A stretch of 64,000 bases of DNA from Trichinella spiralis (Eukaryota; Nematoda; Enoplea; Trichinellida; Trichinellidae): contig CM012954.1 in the NCBI GenBank assembly GCA_000181795.3, positions 15,049,059-15,113,058 on the forward strand, in the 5' to 3' direction. Positions 35,347 to 46,824 of the stretch are shown one piece after another. The notes beneath the pieces are model-generated. The model did no database searches, had not been told where the DNA came from, and was given only the letters and a program-made list of their open reading frames with translations. Position 1 is the first letter of the stretch, and every line of letters begins with the position of its first letter. The translations under genes were made by a program, and so were the position numbers.

Positions 35347-36340
35347 TCACGGTTTAATCAAATATTTGGTCAGTACTCCTGCAAAGAAAAAGAAATAGTA
35401 ATAGTAGTAGTAGTTAAAAATGGTTGATTTTTCTCAAGTTAAATTTTACAAAATGCAATACCTAGTACATAAGCGGAGATCAGCTTCTGTGGCAAACTAA
35501 CACGCAACCATTCGGGATACCAGCTCGGCCCTTCGGCATGGCAATCGACGCTGACAGGCGTGAGCAAAATCACCAAGCAGATTATTGAAACGGTGGTCAA
35601 AAGGAAATTGCACAGAGCTGAAAAAATATTTAACCGAATAAAAAAATTTGATGAATGGATGGATGGATATTCAATGCTCTTTGGTGCTTTCAACAACCTG
35701 AATCGTCGTCATCTCTTATTGAAGATCTTCGATTTCCACCAGTTGTCTGGCTATCAACAGTGGCAGAGCATCGATTCCGCTGCTCGCATGCAGTCAGCTT
35801 TTTCACAGCTTGTTGTTGCTGATCAAAGCCGACTTGCCGCTTTTCAGCATTTCCATTCTGATTGATGTAGACAATAATGTCCGTTTTCATCACTTCACTG
35901 ACGCCGTCCATCTTTTTCACTTCTACCCGAAATTTGTCCGTCGACGGATCCAACGGAGCACCGTTTTTATCAGTCATTGGACCGATTCGATGAATATGAC
36001 TGCAGGGAGGAAAATTTTGAAATTTTCATAATTTTGCAAAATGAAAATATTATTCTATTCATGCTTACACTTGACTGCATATGCGTGGCTTGAGACGTCC
36101 CGAAGCGCCGTCGACAACGTACATATTCGGTGCGGTGCACAATACTTGATAAGCAACAAAATGCAAAAAAAAAACAACAACTGCAACTACAAAACTGAAA
36201 ATACCTTTGTAATGGAGCGGCACATCGTATGGATTGCACACGGTGAGCATTTGTGAAAGCGACTCCCTGTTGGAAGCTGACATCTCCAAGCTGTCTGGAA
36301 AAACGACCGTCAATGGTGTTTCGGTGCTGGTCGTCATCAT
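35347..36340 (-). CDS. MSP-domain ER membrane protein, MOSPD1/3-like
   Basis: Five exons: complement of 36205-36340, 36069-36144, 35698-35999, 35462-35617, 35347-35378, giving 233 aa, close to vertebrate MOSPD1/3 length. An N-terminal MSP domain includes LTVVFPDSLEMSASN, LTVCNPYDVPLHYKV, LCTAPNMYVVD and IRPMT-like strands, then KFRVEVKKMD. A Gln/Lys-rich linker with four Asp residues follows. Two hydrophobic segments end the protein: LCNFLLTTVSIICLVILLTPV and LPQKLISAYVLGVLTKYLI. Family members sit in the ER membrane; related MSP proteins bind FFAT-type motifs at membrane contacts. The ATG is the first of two adjacent Met codons. A good 3' splice site (TTTTCAG) lies 45 nt upstream of it, and the stop of the 6-O-sulfotransferase gene is only 272 nt away on the same strand. 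Confidence 0.85.
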
Positions 36341-36612
36341 GTTATTTATTATCCAAATGATAAATAACAATAGCCTACATTGGCACTGAAAATATTCCTT
36401 TTCAATTAAATAAACAAAATAGTGAAAAATTGTTCAATTGAAATAAAACCATGGTTGCACAACCCTATATCTTTGCACACCTTGAGTAATACCTGAGGTA
36501 ATATCATTCATTTACTTTTCTTTTTGTGAACTAGGAAAACAGCACAACGGTAAAAAAGTATTATGCAAATAAACTTGTATAACGTATAAATAATATAATT
36601 GCACAAAAATAT

Positions 36613-38235
36613 TCATGTAGCCATGTTGAAATCGTACAAAATATCTTGCTGCTTGGCATGATTGAACCGTTCGTTGAAGACCCGCTTGGCAAAACGGTAC
36701 AAATCCAAGTCCAGTCTGTTGACCGCCTCCACTTGACGACGCTGTTCATCGGTAAGCTGAATTGAATCAGTTCTCGATTTGAGATCGACCATTGGTTTCG
36801 TGAAATGCAGACCAAAGGTCCGTTCGAAAAGATACTGGGATCGGCGCATTTCGTCCTGAAGACCAAAAAAAGCCATCTTGAGCAGATTGCGCTTTGCCGA
36901 CAGAAGCATAATCGCATCACGACGGTCCCTGTCCATCGCTGACCGATTGTAACAGTGGACAAGACGCAGATCGGCCAACATTCTCGTTTGACGATTGAAT
37001 GCTAAATTCGACGAACAAGCCAAAAATGCATCCAAAGTTACATCCTTCCAACCGTGCTGGGAACGTTCAAAGCAGGGAGGCAATTCTTCGGCAGTGGGTG
37101 AACGTCCGTTGCACAAATGGCGAGAAGCAAGCCAAGTTGCACCACGCCTGACATGGTGAAATTCGCTGATAAATCGAGACACTGGTTCACTGAATTGAAA
37201 AAGAAAAAGCCAAAATTAATAATTCATTTTTAAACGATTAATCAACAAACAAATGACACTCGCTACTAGTGAATTATATTACATTCAAATTTTATCACCC
37301 TATTCGAAAAAGTTAACTTGTAAAGAAAGTTTAGAATATTTTTCAAATCTTTCTGACAGAATCACATGATTACAATAATCAAGTTCAAAGAATACTGTAA
37401 AACAGTAAAAATGGCCGAAGATCACTTGCTCTATGACCATGGCGAACAAGAAACAGGTTTCTATTGACGATAGCATTCATCATGCCATAACTACTGTTGA
37501 AACTGTCACAGTCATTCATTAAAGAAAACTGTGCTCATAGAGATAAATTTTCGCGATGAAAAAGTTCAAGCTAGAATGTGTGAAATTGGAAAAATTCACT
37601 TTTGCAACCTACCGCAAGAATGTTGTGATGAAATAACGACGAGCTACGTGGCGATGTTCCCTATTATCAAAATATTCGTCCACACAACCGCTGGCAACGA
37701 GCTCTGTCCAGTCAGAATGTAAGCCGCAATTCCAGCCAGTAGAAAAACGACTGAAAAGCCAAGGTGATTTATATGAATTTGGACGCATGCAGCGACATCG
37801 TTTACGACGTGCTTGACAAACGCACGGCGAAATCAAGTCGATCTGCCTCACCATGTAACGTTCAAATGTTGTACCACCGGTTTTTTGAATATGTAAAAAT
37901 ACTATAACATCTGAACGATTGAGATCGAATCGTTGAACAGTCGGATCACTTTGTATTTTATCAAATGAAACGTTGCCCACTTCCATTGCATTCTGCGCTT
38001 CGGATGGCTTTTCGTGAAACTTCGGTAAATCCAAAACCGTTTCAACTAACAGATTGTCCAAAAATGATTCATCTTCAGCAGTAAATTCAGCGGGAAAGTT
38101 TTCCAAAGGCGAAACATCTGCTGGCGACAAATTTTCAACTTCGGAATACCAGCTTGCATAGAATAAAAATGAGCAACCGAACAAGCAGAGGAAAATAAAT
38201 ATCGTTTGATATCTACGACATCCTCCGTCTAGCAT
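36613..38235 (-). CDS. hst-6: Heparan sulfate 6-O-sulfotransferase
   Basis: Two exons: complement of 37613-38235 and 36613-37189, giving 399 aa. It has type II Golgi topology, with a short cytosolic N-terminus, a membrane anchor at about residues 11-29, and a stem. The catalytic domain begins at VIVFLHIQKTGGTTFERYMV, the 5'-phosphosulfate (PAPS) binding loop at about 115-124. Family motifs WLFSRFSTGWNCGLHSDWTEL, RRGATWLASRHLC, RMLADLRLVHCYN and NLLKMAFFGLQDE follow in order. The enzyme transfers sulfate from PAPS to the 6-O position of glucosamine in heparan sulfate, shaping growth-factor and guidance signalling. It lies directly upstream of the MOSPD-like gene in the same orientation. Confidence 0.95.
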
Positions 38236-40379
38236 TATTTCTTATGGTATGTGTGATAATTCGTTGCATTTGAACATTAATTTGTCATGTTATCCATTTC
38301 CTGCTACCACACGATATTTTACAGTATTCTCTTTATTGAACTTAATTATTACCGTAAGATTAATAAGTAAGTACTCTGTGTAAATTTTGCTTCATTTCAA
38401 AAATTGCTTTTATTATAAGACTAATAATTTTTAAAAAATTTTCACATTATTTGAAATTTAATTAACATTGCTGAATGTAAAATACAGTCGTGCGGAATCA
38501 TCGAATAGTAGTGCCGATTTTGAATAAATTTATTTAGTTATTTTGAAGATAATATTTAATTAAGAAAACTATTTAAACATATCAGTCACAGTTTTAAAAT
38601 GCCATTTCAAGTTAATTTTTTTGAAATAAGGTAATCTTAAATGGGTATAATGAATGACAAGCTAATGACAAAACGTAAATGAATAAAATTATTATCGGCA
38701 TTTTCAACTATTATACGATTGCCTTTGTTTCTTGCTGAGCAGCTGCTGTTATAATTTTCAGACAACTGTTAAAAAATTTTTTCTTTCAACAGACGGCTGT
38801 CGTGCGGAATTCTCACTAACCATTGCTGTCGCTTTATGCATTTAACAAATGCTATTTTCACGCTTCAAAATTTTATTTCGCATAATGTTGTATAAAAGAT
38901 TTTAAAAGAGTATTTTTTTGCAAAAGTATTATTTTCATTTCAAGGTTATAAAGCGAAAGATTTTTTCTTTCATCACAAAATATATTTTATTTAAATGCTA
39001 GTACATTTTCCACACCAGATAATTTGTTATAAATTATTCACGATGAATTGCATATTATTATTCTTTAAAACATTTATTATCACGAATACGAATATAGCAA
39101 AATTTATAAAATCAAATTGACGCTGTACCGAAGCAACAGAATTAAAGATGCAAGATCTCACGCATTATATTCTAGTCTCTTTACAAGCTTAGTCAAATAT
39201 GTATTATTTTCAAAGATTTTTCTAACATTTTTCGACATTACTAGTCATCGAATCGTTATTGGAATAAGAGGCTGTTGCTCTTTTTTTGCAAAAACACAAT
39301 CCTATGAAATGCGGCGTTCTTAGGCGTTCCTTTTGCAGCTTGTACATTACGAGAGCAACTGAGATCCTGAAAGTGGCTGACAACGTTTCCGGATACTAAG
39401 TTCATGTCAACTGTACCTTTTGAATACATGCGAAGGAGTTTGCACTTGTTACAGCGGAATAAAGTTCCTGGAAAAATAATCAAGAAGGTAATCGTTTGTA
39501 CGGTTACTATTGCTTGATTAAGATCTCATACAATTGTGCTTGTATTAGAACAGCTGCTGATAGGATGGCATTCGAGATGATGGTAGTAGGCAAGGAGGAA
39601 ACGCTTGCTTTAGACCTGTCACTGCTGGTGACAGTGAAGTGTTGATATAATCCGTTAGTGAGATCGAAACAGAGAAGAAGACGAGTGACATGGGCAATCT
39701 ACATGCAACCGACTGCCATTGCTTGTCAGATAAGAAGAATTGCTAAAGTAATCAAAATGACCGGATGATTAATAGTTGAATTGAGTTTTTATTATATAAC
39801 ACTGTTTATTATTTGTCATATAATTTCTTAATTTTATTCATGTTAACCAATAAAATGTAATACTGAAGGAAAAAACACTATTTCATTTAATTGAATTAAT
39901 ATAATATATAAAAAGATCAATATTTATGGACTAGATAAACAAATGTTTCAACTGTAGGAAATTAAAATTTCTACATGAAGAAAAAATAAGTATCATAAAG
40001 TTTAAGAGTGCCATATAAATGATAAAGAAGCACCAACAAGAAGCATTCCACTACAGCGTGTGGTGCACTCAAATCCTTCATTTTTAATACTGAATTTTAA
40101 AATTTATTTTGTTTTACTTTGTTTTATTAAAGTTATTTTTATTTATTATTAATTTTTTAAATATTTGTGACTTTCTCTTTATCAGCATACTTGAATTACA
40201 TACCGTAATGTTACAGTATCATCAAAGAATCGTGAATTACGTTTTAAACAATTGACCATTTTGTTACTTCTGTTCGGCGTTCTTTTGTGGATTTTCGACA
40301 TTGAAATTACATTTTCAAGGTCTTTATATTTATTATTCGACAAAATAAATATAAATTTAATTTAATAATAATTGTTTAG
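38236..40379. other. Intergenic region between divergent hst-6 and RINT1 genes
   Basis: About 2.1 kb of AT-rich sequence. The one segment with protein-like content is the minus-strand frame at 39256-39483, listed separately. The rest shows no gene or repeat. Confidence 0.6.
39256..39474 (-). pseudogene. Possible coding fragment with C-x2-C and His, FLYWCH-like (uncertain)
   Basis: A minus-strand open segment follows the acceptor-like TTTTTCCAG and reads GTLFRCNKCKLLRMYSKG, then VVSHFQDLSCSR. It ends at a stop near 39256. The C-x2-C and spaced His recall FLYWCH-type zinc fingers often carried by MULE-type transposons, but the Tyr/Trp core residues are not convincing. I found no upstream exon in phase. 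It may be a decayed mobile-element or gene fragment, or chance. Confidence 0.25.
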
Positions 40380-42768
40380 ATGGATGGTGAATACTCTTGC
40401 CTGCTCGATTCAATCATCGAAGCATTTCTTAAAGTAGCAAATTTACGGAATGAAGTTCAACTGAAATTTGATAAGAATGCAGCTCTTTGTGCAACTAATA
40501 TGATTGCAGAATTGGAAAGGTGCGAAGCAAAGTTGAATAAATGTCAGAAAATGATGAAGAACATTTCGAAAACACTCCATGAATTAGGTATTTTATATTT
40601 TTGAAAAAAATTTTAAATGTCTTATTGCATGCGTATTGAGATTTTGCGAATGTTATATTTCAATGTGAATTATACAATAAACTCAACAGAAATTTTGACG
40701 TTGATTGAAACACGTAGAAAGCGTTTAATTTGCACTTCAGATGACTCAACTGCACCCGACCTGCAGAAATTGTACGAATTGAGAAATCATCGAACTAGAT
40801 GTGCATACAACAAAGTTTTAAACGAAGTTCAGTTGCTGACTTCAGAATTGAATAGTATGGTACAAAATAAAATGTGGGTTCTAGCATTGAACAAGTACGA
40901 TAAATTACGATTATTGAAAGAGCGTATGGAAAATTCATCTTGCAAGCATTTGAAAAGCTATCTTGAAAAAGTAACTGCTCAGTGGAAATCCTACTTTGAA
41001 AACTTGTGCTTGAAGTGGATATATGATTCGACAGAAAAATTGGGTCTAGTTTATTATGATAAAGAAAAATCTGCGAATACAGTTTTTCAGAAACAGCATT
41101 TTATTGATATTGGAAATTTGGCGATGACAGTTGCGATGAAAATAGCCGATTTGGAAGAGTTGCCGAAAATATTTGCTTCTCCATTTACGAGAAGGTTGGT
41201 AGAATTAAGTATTGTATAATATATAAATATTTATGGAATATTTGCGTTTAGGTTTGTTTATTTTTTTTGCTCTTCAAAAACAGCGGATATGACGATGGAC
41301 AAAGTAAAGCCTGAACATTATTTATCGGTGGCATTTTATTGGATATCGGAAGGCAGAAAATGGATTGAAGAAATTTGTAAATGTCAAATGCACGACAAGG
41401 CGTATGAATTTTCATTTAAATTCGCTCGAATCATTCTCGATCAAGTTGTTGAGCGAGTTCTTTTTGATCTGAAGCAAGCAGTGTTGGACGACGATGTGGA
41501 ACGTTTTTCTCACATTATAGACGAGATGAGTGCTTTCGATGTAGAATTGCGACGTAATAAGCGTATTTTTTATGCAGATTTTTCAAAATATAATCCAAGT
41601 GATTATTTAGAAGATTTTCCTTGCACTGAGCCAGGTTGTATGGAAGTTCTTGTAAATGACGATTTGTTCGATTATTGGTACACGTTGGAAAATGATGAAA
41701 TGACCAAATACATCAACGGGGTTTCGAAAAATGCCAAATCATGGAAACCTCGTTTTGAGAATCAGTCGGCTGAAGACAAGGATAAGGTCCCTTATTGTGT
41801 GGATCGATTTTTGATTTTGATCGTAGCGTTTGTTCGACGCTTCAAATTGGTCATTTCTTTCAACCACCGGCTACGTTTGGCCAAGTTGCTTTGTTCATTT
41901 TTGGTTGAATTTTATGATTGTTTGCTTTCACTTTCACAAACGTTCAACATCGACAATCACAAAAGTCCAGTGGCTGAGCTGCTCAATGGAATTGCTTATT
42001 TGGTGCAGGTGCTGAAGCAGTGGCAAGAGCAACCGATTTTTGTACAATTGCATCCAGGTTTGTTCGACAGTGTTGTGGCACAATTCTGCACTATTCAGGT
42101 ATTTTTTGTTGCTTTTTATTAGTTATTAATATTTTTGGCAAAGTTTAGGAAAACTGTTTGGATGGTATTGTTAAAGCCGAAGTGACACGTTTGAGTAAGC
42201 TTGTCAGAGGCAAGTTCAGGCCAGCGTTGGAACGTGGTGATGCTTTGTTGCATTCGGTTTTTGCCGAAACTGTTGTATGGCCAGTGCATAAGATTTTGCT
42301 GGAAAGAGCCAATTTGTTGAAGTTGGTTTTCATTTGAATTATTTCATTTGAATCAAGTTTGTTTAAAATTTCAGTGAAGAAGTTTTTTGTTCGTGGTTGA
42401 TGAAATTCGCCAATCGACTAGCCGATGAATTGCTTAACAAATTTTTACTAACAATCCACTGCGATCGAAATTTGGGCTTGAAATTGCAGAAACTTTTTCT
42501 GGATCTTTTCTGCTTGTTTCTCGGCCGGTGTGAAGATTCCACATACCATACTTTTCGATTGGCATCTTCTTGCTTTGACCGCCTGGCCCAGTCTTTGATT
42601 ATATTGGCCGCTAACGTGCCGGTCTGTTTGATGTTGCAAGAAAGTCTGCTGAACAAAGATGAGGATGTTGATTCGTTGTTAAATTCATTATCCGCTGGTG
42701 ATTTGACACCAGATTTATTGCGAAAGTTGTTGTCCGTTAGGACAGATTTAATTCGAACCTACAGCTAG
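40380..42768 (+). CDS. RINT1 / Tip20 vesicle-tethering protein
   Basis: Five exons: 40380-40587, 40690-41194, 41252-42098, 42149-42321, 42375-42768, giving 708 aa (human RINT1 is about 790). The N-terminal third is predicted coiled coil. The central and C-terminal RINT1/TIP20 domain is recognised by FASPFTRRFVYFF, KPEHYLSVAFYWISEGRKWIEE, VPYCVDRFLILIVAFVRRFK, LFDSVVAQFCTIQ and the C-terminal LLSVRTDLIRTY. The third exon start was chosen because the nearer AG would break the reading frame. RINT1 is part of the NRZ (Dsl1-type) complex that tethers Golgi-to-ER vesicles, and also takes part in checkpoint control with RAD50 in vertebrates. A 3' splice-like TTGTTTAG directly abuts the ATG, so an upstream exon or trans-splicing is possible. 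Confidence 0.8.
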
Positions 42769-42837
42769 CAAGCAAGGTACACCTTTGTTCTATTAAATGG
42801 TTTTTTCCTTTCAGTGCACGGCATTGTTTGTTAATTA

Positions 42838-42843
42838 AATAAA
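42838..42843 (+). terminator. Poly(A) signal AATAAA of RINT1
   Basis: AATAAA lies 70 nt after the RINT1 stop. The facing protease gene has its own signal about 60 bp away on the opposite strand. Confidence 0.55.
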
Positions 42844-42902
42844 TTATTGGTATTTGATAATTGAAAATGAACACTGCTTTGGTGCCACTTGAAATAATGT
42901 AA

Positions 42903-42908
42903 TTTATT
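42903..42908 (-). terminator. Poly(A) signal AATAAA of the serine protease gene
   Basis: TTTATT on the plus strand is AATAAA on the minus strand, 95 nt past the protease stop codon at 43003. Confidence 0.55.
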
Positions 42909-43002
42909 AAAAAAATATATATATGTTTCAAAAATAGTACATTATAATTTTGAGACTTAAATTTTTGATATGGGCTGAGATATACGTGACGTTTTGAGGG
43001 AA

Positions 43003-44480
43003 TCAGTCAATTTGCTCTGTTATCCAGTCGACAAAACTAGTGACACGTGTATATATACCCGGTGTATCTCGTCTCGCGCAGCCGAATCCAAAACTGACCA
43101 CGCCTTCCAATTGCCAGACGCCGTCACGTTGGCAAGTCAGTGGACCACCGGAATCACCCTGAAAATGGAATTTTTTAATTAAAAAAATTTTTTTCATGTT
43201 TTAGTTTCGAAGTTCGAAGAATCACTTGACAAGAATCTTTGCCACCATCTTCGAAACCTGCGCACAGCATGATGCCCGCAGAATACAGGTCACCGTAGCA
43301 TTTTTTACAGTAAGAATCAGATTTGATCGGCACGTATGTTTGGTATAAAGTATTCGAATAGTAACCGCGTTCTGGGTGAATAATGAAAGAAAGAACGACA
43401 TTTGTTATTGGGCAATTTTTAAATCGATTTAATCGTATGTCTACCGTAACGATGGCCCCAGCCAACAGTGAGACAGAGTTGATTGATCGGCAGGACGGTT
43501 CTAGATTTGGGCAAGCATACCGCAGAGACGGTTTTTGTAAACTGGAATGGCCTTTTCACGCGTAGTAACGCCAAATCATTGAAATGACCGTGTCCAGTAT
43601 ATTTCGACTGGACAATGATTCGGTGAACGACGGAACGTTGCGCCCCTTGGCCGCGGTATCGAAGATTATGCAACCCAGCGGCGACACTCAGTACATTCGG
43701 CTGTAGCAGGGTAGAGGTTAAAAGTCTAAAAACGAATTAAACCGTTAATATTAATCGAAGATAGAAGAAGAAAATTTTTTTGATATTGCCCAATTATATG
43801 GTACTTTTGTTGGTAAACGCAGTGTCCAGCAGTGACCACGACATCTGAGTAATTGGTGAATCGATTCGATTGAATTATGGAACCACCGCAGCGGTGTTCG
43901 CTCGTCTGAATGCTAACTGCCCACGGGACGGAATGTGGTCGTGCTTCGATACCGCCAACAATTCGATTCCTTGTATTGGTCTCGGCTATGGATTTGATTT
44001 GAAAATGCGGTTTGCCGCATGGCACTTTCTCTGCCCATAATAAGTTACTTTGATAAGCTGGATTTTTTGGTTCTTTGGGTTTATTGGATATTACTGTAAT
44101 TGTAATATTATAGGCAGTTGTACTGAATTGATGTTGTTTTACTTGGTGAACAACTCTTCAACTCTGCCGCATAATCTTCATTACCGTAAAGGCGGACTTG
44201 TGAAAATCCTTTGGAAAATAGTTTGCAAATTTTGTCTTTACCAACAAAACTGATGCCAATACAACCGAGCTTTTCCTGATTTTCCCAACACTTGTACAGA
44301 CAGGTAAGCTCATTGGAACAGTCGAGAATGAGCCCCTTGACCGCAACATTCGACCAATAATGGCCATAATGTCGTTCAATGAAACACTCTAATTGGTCTT
44401 TTGCCAAATGGATCTTTTCTATGCGATCATTTTCTAATCTTGATGTTTTTAATTTCGATCGTTGTACGTTTAGCTGAATC

Positions 44481-44522
<42 letters not shown>

Positions 44523-44598
44523 CGTTATCATTATTGTAACTCACCAAAAAACATATCAGGAAAGCAAATAGCTGTCGGTAATTGTGCTGCAGGTGCAT
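43003..44598 (-). CDS. Secreted trypsin-like serine protease with Cys-rich N-terminal domain
   Basis: Six exons: complement of 44545-44598, 44143-44473, 43805-44093, 43445-43725, 43226-43371, 43003-43158, giving 418 aa. Exon 1 encodes a signal peptide ([18 protein letters not shown]). A Cys-rich region of about 110 residues, possibly PAN/apple-like, precedes the linker Cys (VPCGKP). The peptidase starts at RIVGG, the activation site. The catalytic triad is present: His in TAGHC, Asp in NDLALLRV, Ser in GDSGGP. Asp six residues before that Ser (KDSCQGDSGGP) predicts cleavage after Lys or Arg. The Cys linker suggests a disulfide to the N-terminal chain after activation, as in trypsin-like zymogens. 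Intron 2 is only 49 nt. Host or developmental targets cannot be inferred from sequence. Confidence 0.9.
44484..44521. repeat. (TTA)n microsatellite in intron 1 of the protease gene
   Basis: About thirteen TTA units lie about 10 nt from the 3' splice site of protease intron 1. On the transcript strand this is (TAA)n, leaving an unusually purine-rich tract before the acceptor. Confidence 0.9.
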
Positions 44599-46270
44599 TT
44601 AAAAATTAAACGACAATAACAAGCATGGAAGTTGAAAATCTTATACTACTACCTATCCAATCTTGAATCCTTTTATTAATACAAGAGGGCCTATGAGAAT
44701 TGTTTGATCAGCTTTGCTTTTGCCACCTCAAAGACATCGACAACTGCCGATACTTCTTCATACAGCTCGCTAATTGAGGCAAATGTGTGAAAAACAGTCG
44801 TCTGTTTGCTGGATGATTCATCGTCACGGCGAGAATAATTCAAAATTTTTTCATCGTGTTACAATTTTTTAGGTAATACTTACGATAAGAATGGCAAATT
44901 TTTAACGACGCTTTTTCTGTTGACTGGAAAAAGATCTGCCCGTTTGCAGCATTGTAAATAAAATTCCACTGTTCAAAGGGGTAATTTTTCCAAACAAACA
45001 AAAATATTTTAAAAGCTTTAAAAATGGTATGAAATTTTTTAAAATATATTCTACATTGTTAACTTGATGCGCTTTTAATTAAGACACTGAGTTGACTGAA
45101 ATAATGGGATGCATCAAAGCAAATCAAATATTTATTTGCCAGGTTGGCAGACAATTTTGCTCTTCTTTCTTGATTTTATTGAAATTATAAATGAAATTTG
45201 GAAAAACTATTACTTTTATAACAGGTGACAAAATCCAACATTCATCTGGTCACTTCACGTTAATATTCTTTTTCTTAAAGTTAACATTAAAAGCACAGTA
45301 CTCGAATTTCAGCTAATTCCATTGCATTTCAATGCGATTTCATAATCTCAATTAATGATTTATTTATATAATATAAATGATCAATTCATTAACAGATGAA
45401 TGAAAATGTAAACGATGATATACATATGAAATCTTTAATATTTTTTTGTAATAAAATATAAATTTAATTAAAATATAAGTTTAACATAATTTGTTTAATA
45501 ATTTAAAAAATAGAATTACGCCATTCCACGTGCTTATACGGTAGTGCGTCAGATGCAGTTTTATTAGATGTGAATTTGAGAAAAATTTTATTGACCTGCT
45601 ATTTTACTTTTTACAATTATAATTATCTGTTAAATTTTCACCTTATTCAAAGAATAAGATATCTAAAAAGTACATTTCCATCTGGAGCGTACTTTACTTA
45701 TACCTGCAATTCTTTTTTATGGTATGTTTATTTATGTGAATTTATAATATTAACTGTTTTGCAAAAAAATATTTGATCAAACTTGTTACTATTTTTAGTG
45801 CTGATATTTTAAAAAATACCTAAATTTTAATATTTTGAATGATTTTTAGCTATAACTGTTGGTACGATATTTTTAGTGAAAAATATGTTTCGGTTTGCTA
45901 ATGTTTTCGTTAAAAATTTTTCAAGGACAAACTATATAAAGTGATTTGAAAATAACCAGTTTTATGCAGTTGTTAACGTTGCGTTGTAATATGATTTTTT
46001 CAAGAAAACACGACAATTTTTATTTATTGTATATATTCTGCAGACATTGTGGCATTTATATGCTTATATATGACATTCTTTGCTTGTCTTTTTTAAACAG
46101 TGAAGGTACATAAAAAATTATTGTTATTGACTTTAGTGTTATTGCTTCTGTCGATGTATTGACTTCTTCCATTTTACGTGATGCAAGCTCGTCTTGTTGG
46201 CATTGTGATGTGATGTGATGTTATGTTATGTTTTGTCTGTGATTTCCTTTAGATTCAAATAACCAAAGAA
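44599..46270. other. Divergent intergenic region, protease to membrane-protein gene
   Basis: About 1.7 kb of AT-rich sequence. A TGATG/TTATG simple repeat lies at about 46205-46232, just before the next gene. Nothing else is supported. Confidence 0.6.
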
Positions 46271-46824
46271 ATGTGTATGCACAGTGAGAGCTCTTTTGCT
46301 TCACAAGATTTTGAAACCGATGCACCTCTCTTGGATTCAGAAGATGCAGATGTAATGATGATGTAATGAGATATGAAAGTTGTTTTACTTTATTCTTCTA
46401 GGAAACAATAACAGATCATGTAAGTAATCTTAGAAATTGGGATGTCGTTGATGACAGCCCATGTTTTGTTTATACTTGGCTTCAATACCAGGTGACGCTT
46501 TGGATTTTTGGAATCCAGTCAGTGTATTCTACATTTGCTCAAAATTTATTTACTTTGAAGACTTTTATACTTTTACCATGTTTTATCTTTTTTATGGTAT
46601 CTGCGTCAGCTGCCATCAGTGTTGTTTTGATTTTATTCCGATTATATAAGCTATTTGCTGATTTCTACAATGCTGCAGGAAGAATTTTGAAGAGAATTTT
46701 AATTGGCGAACGAATTTCCTCCAGCAAACCAAGAGGTCCAAGAATTTGGTCTAGGCTTGTTGCATCGAGGAGGGAAATTATTCCTCGAGTAACAGTGGGA
46801 CGTTTGCACAATCATTCTCACTGA
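46271..46824 (+). CDS. Unrecognised small membrane protein
   Basis: Two exons, 46271-46351 and 46402-46824, encode 167 aa. The acidic N-terminus contains a dileucine-type motif (TDAPLLDSED) of the kind that binds clathrin adaptors. A long hydrophobic region runs from LWIFGIQSVYS through FILLPCFIFFMVSASAAISV, enough for two membrane passes or a hairpin. The C-terminal tail is strongly basic (RILKRILIGERIS, ASRREIIPRV). I recognise no family. A 3' splice-like AG lies 18 nt before the ATG, so a 5' exon or spliced leader is possible. The second exon is long, in phase and protein-like, which supports a real gene. Confidence 0.6.

Noticed and set aside
36065..36370. MOSPD-like start at an earlier hydrophobic frame (MLFIIWIINN)
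   Set aside because: The upstream codons are non-ATG or lie within the sequence after a good acceptor; the ATG at 36340 fits the family N-terminus.
41195..41288. RINT1 exon 3 starting at the AG just before 41283
   Set aside because: That acceptor is out of phase with the previous exon. The AG at 41251 keeps the frame and restores family residues (RFVYFF).
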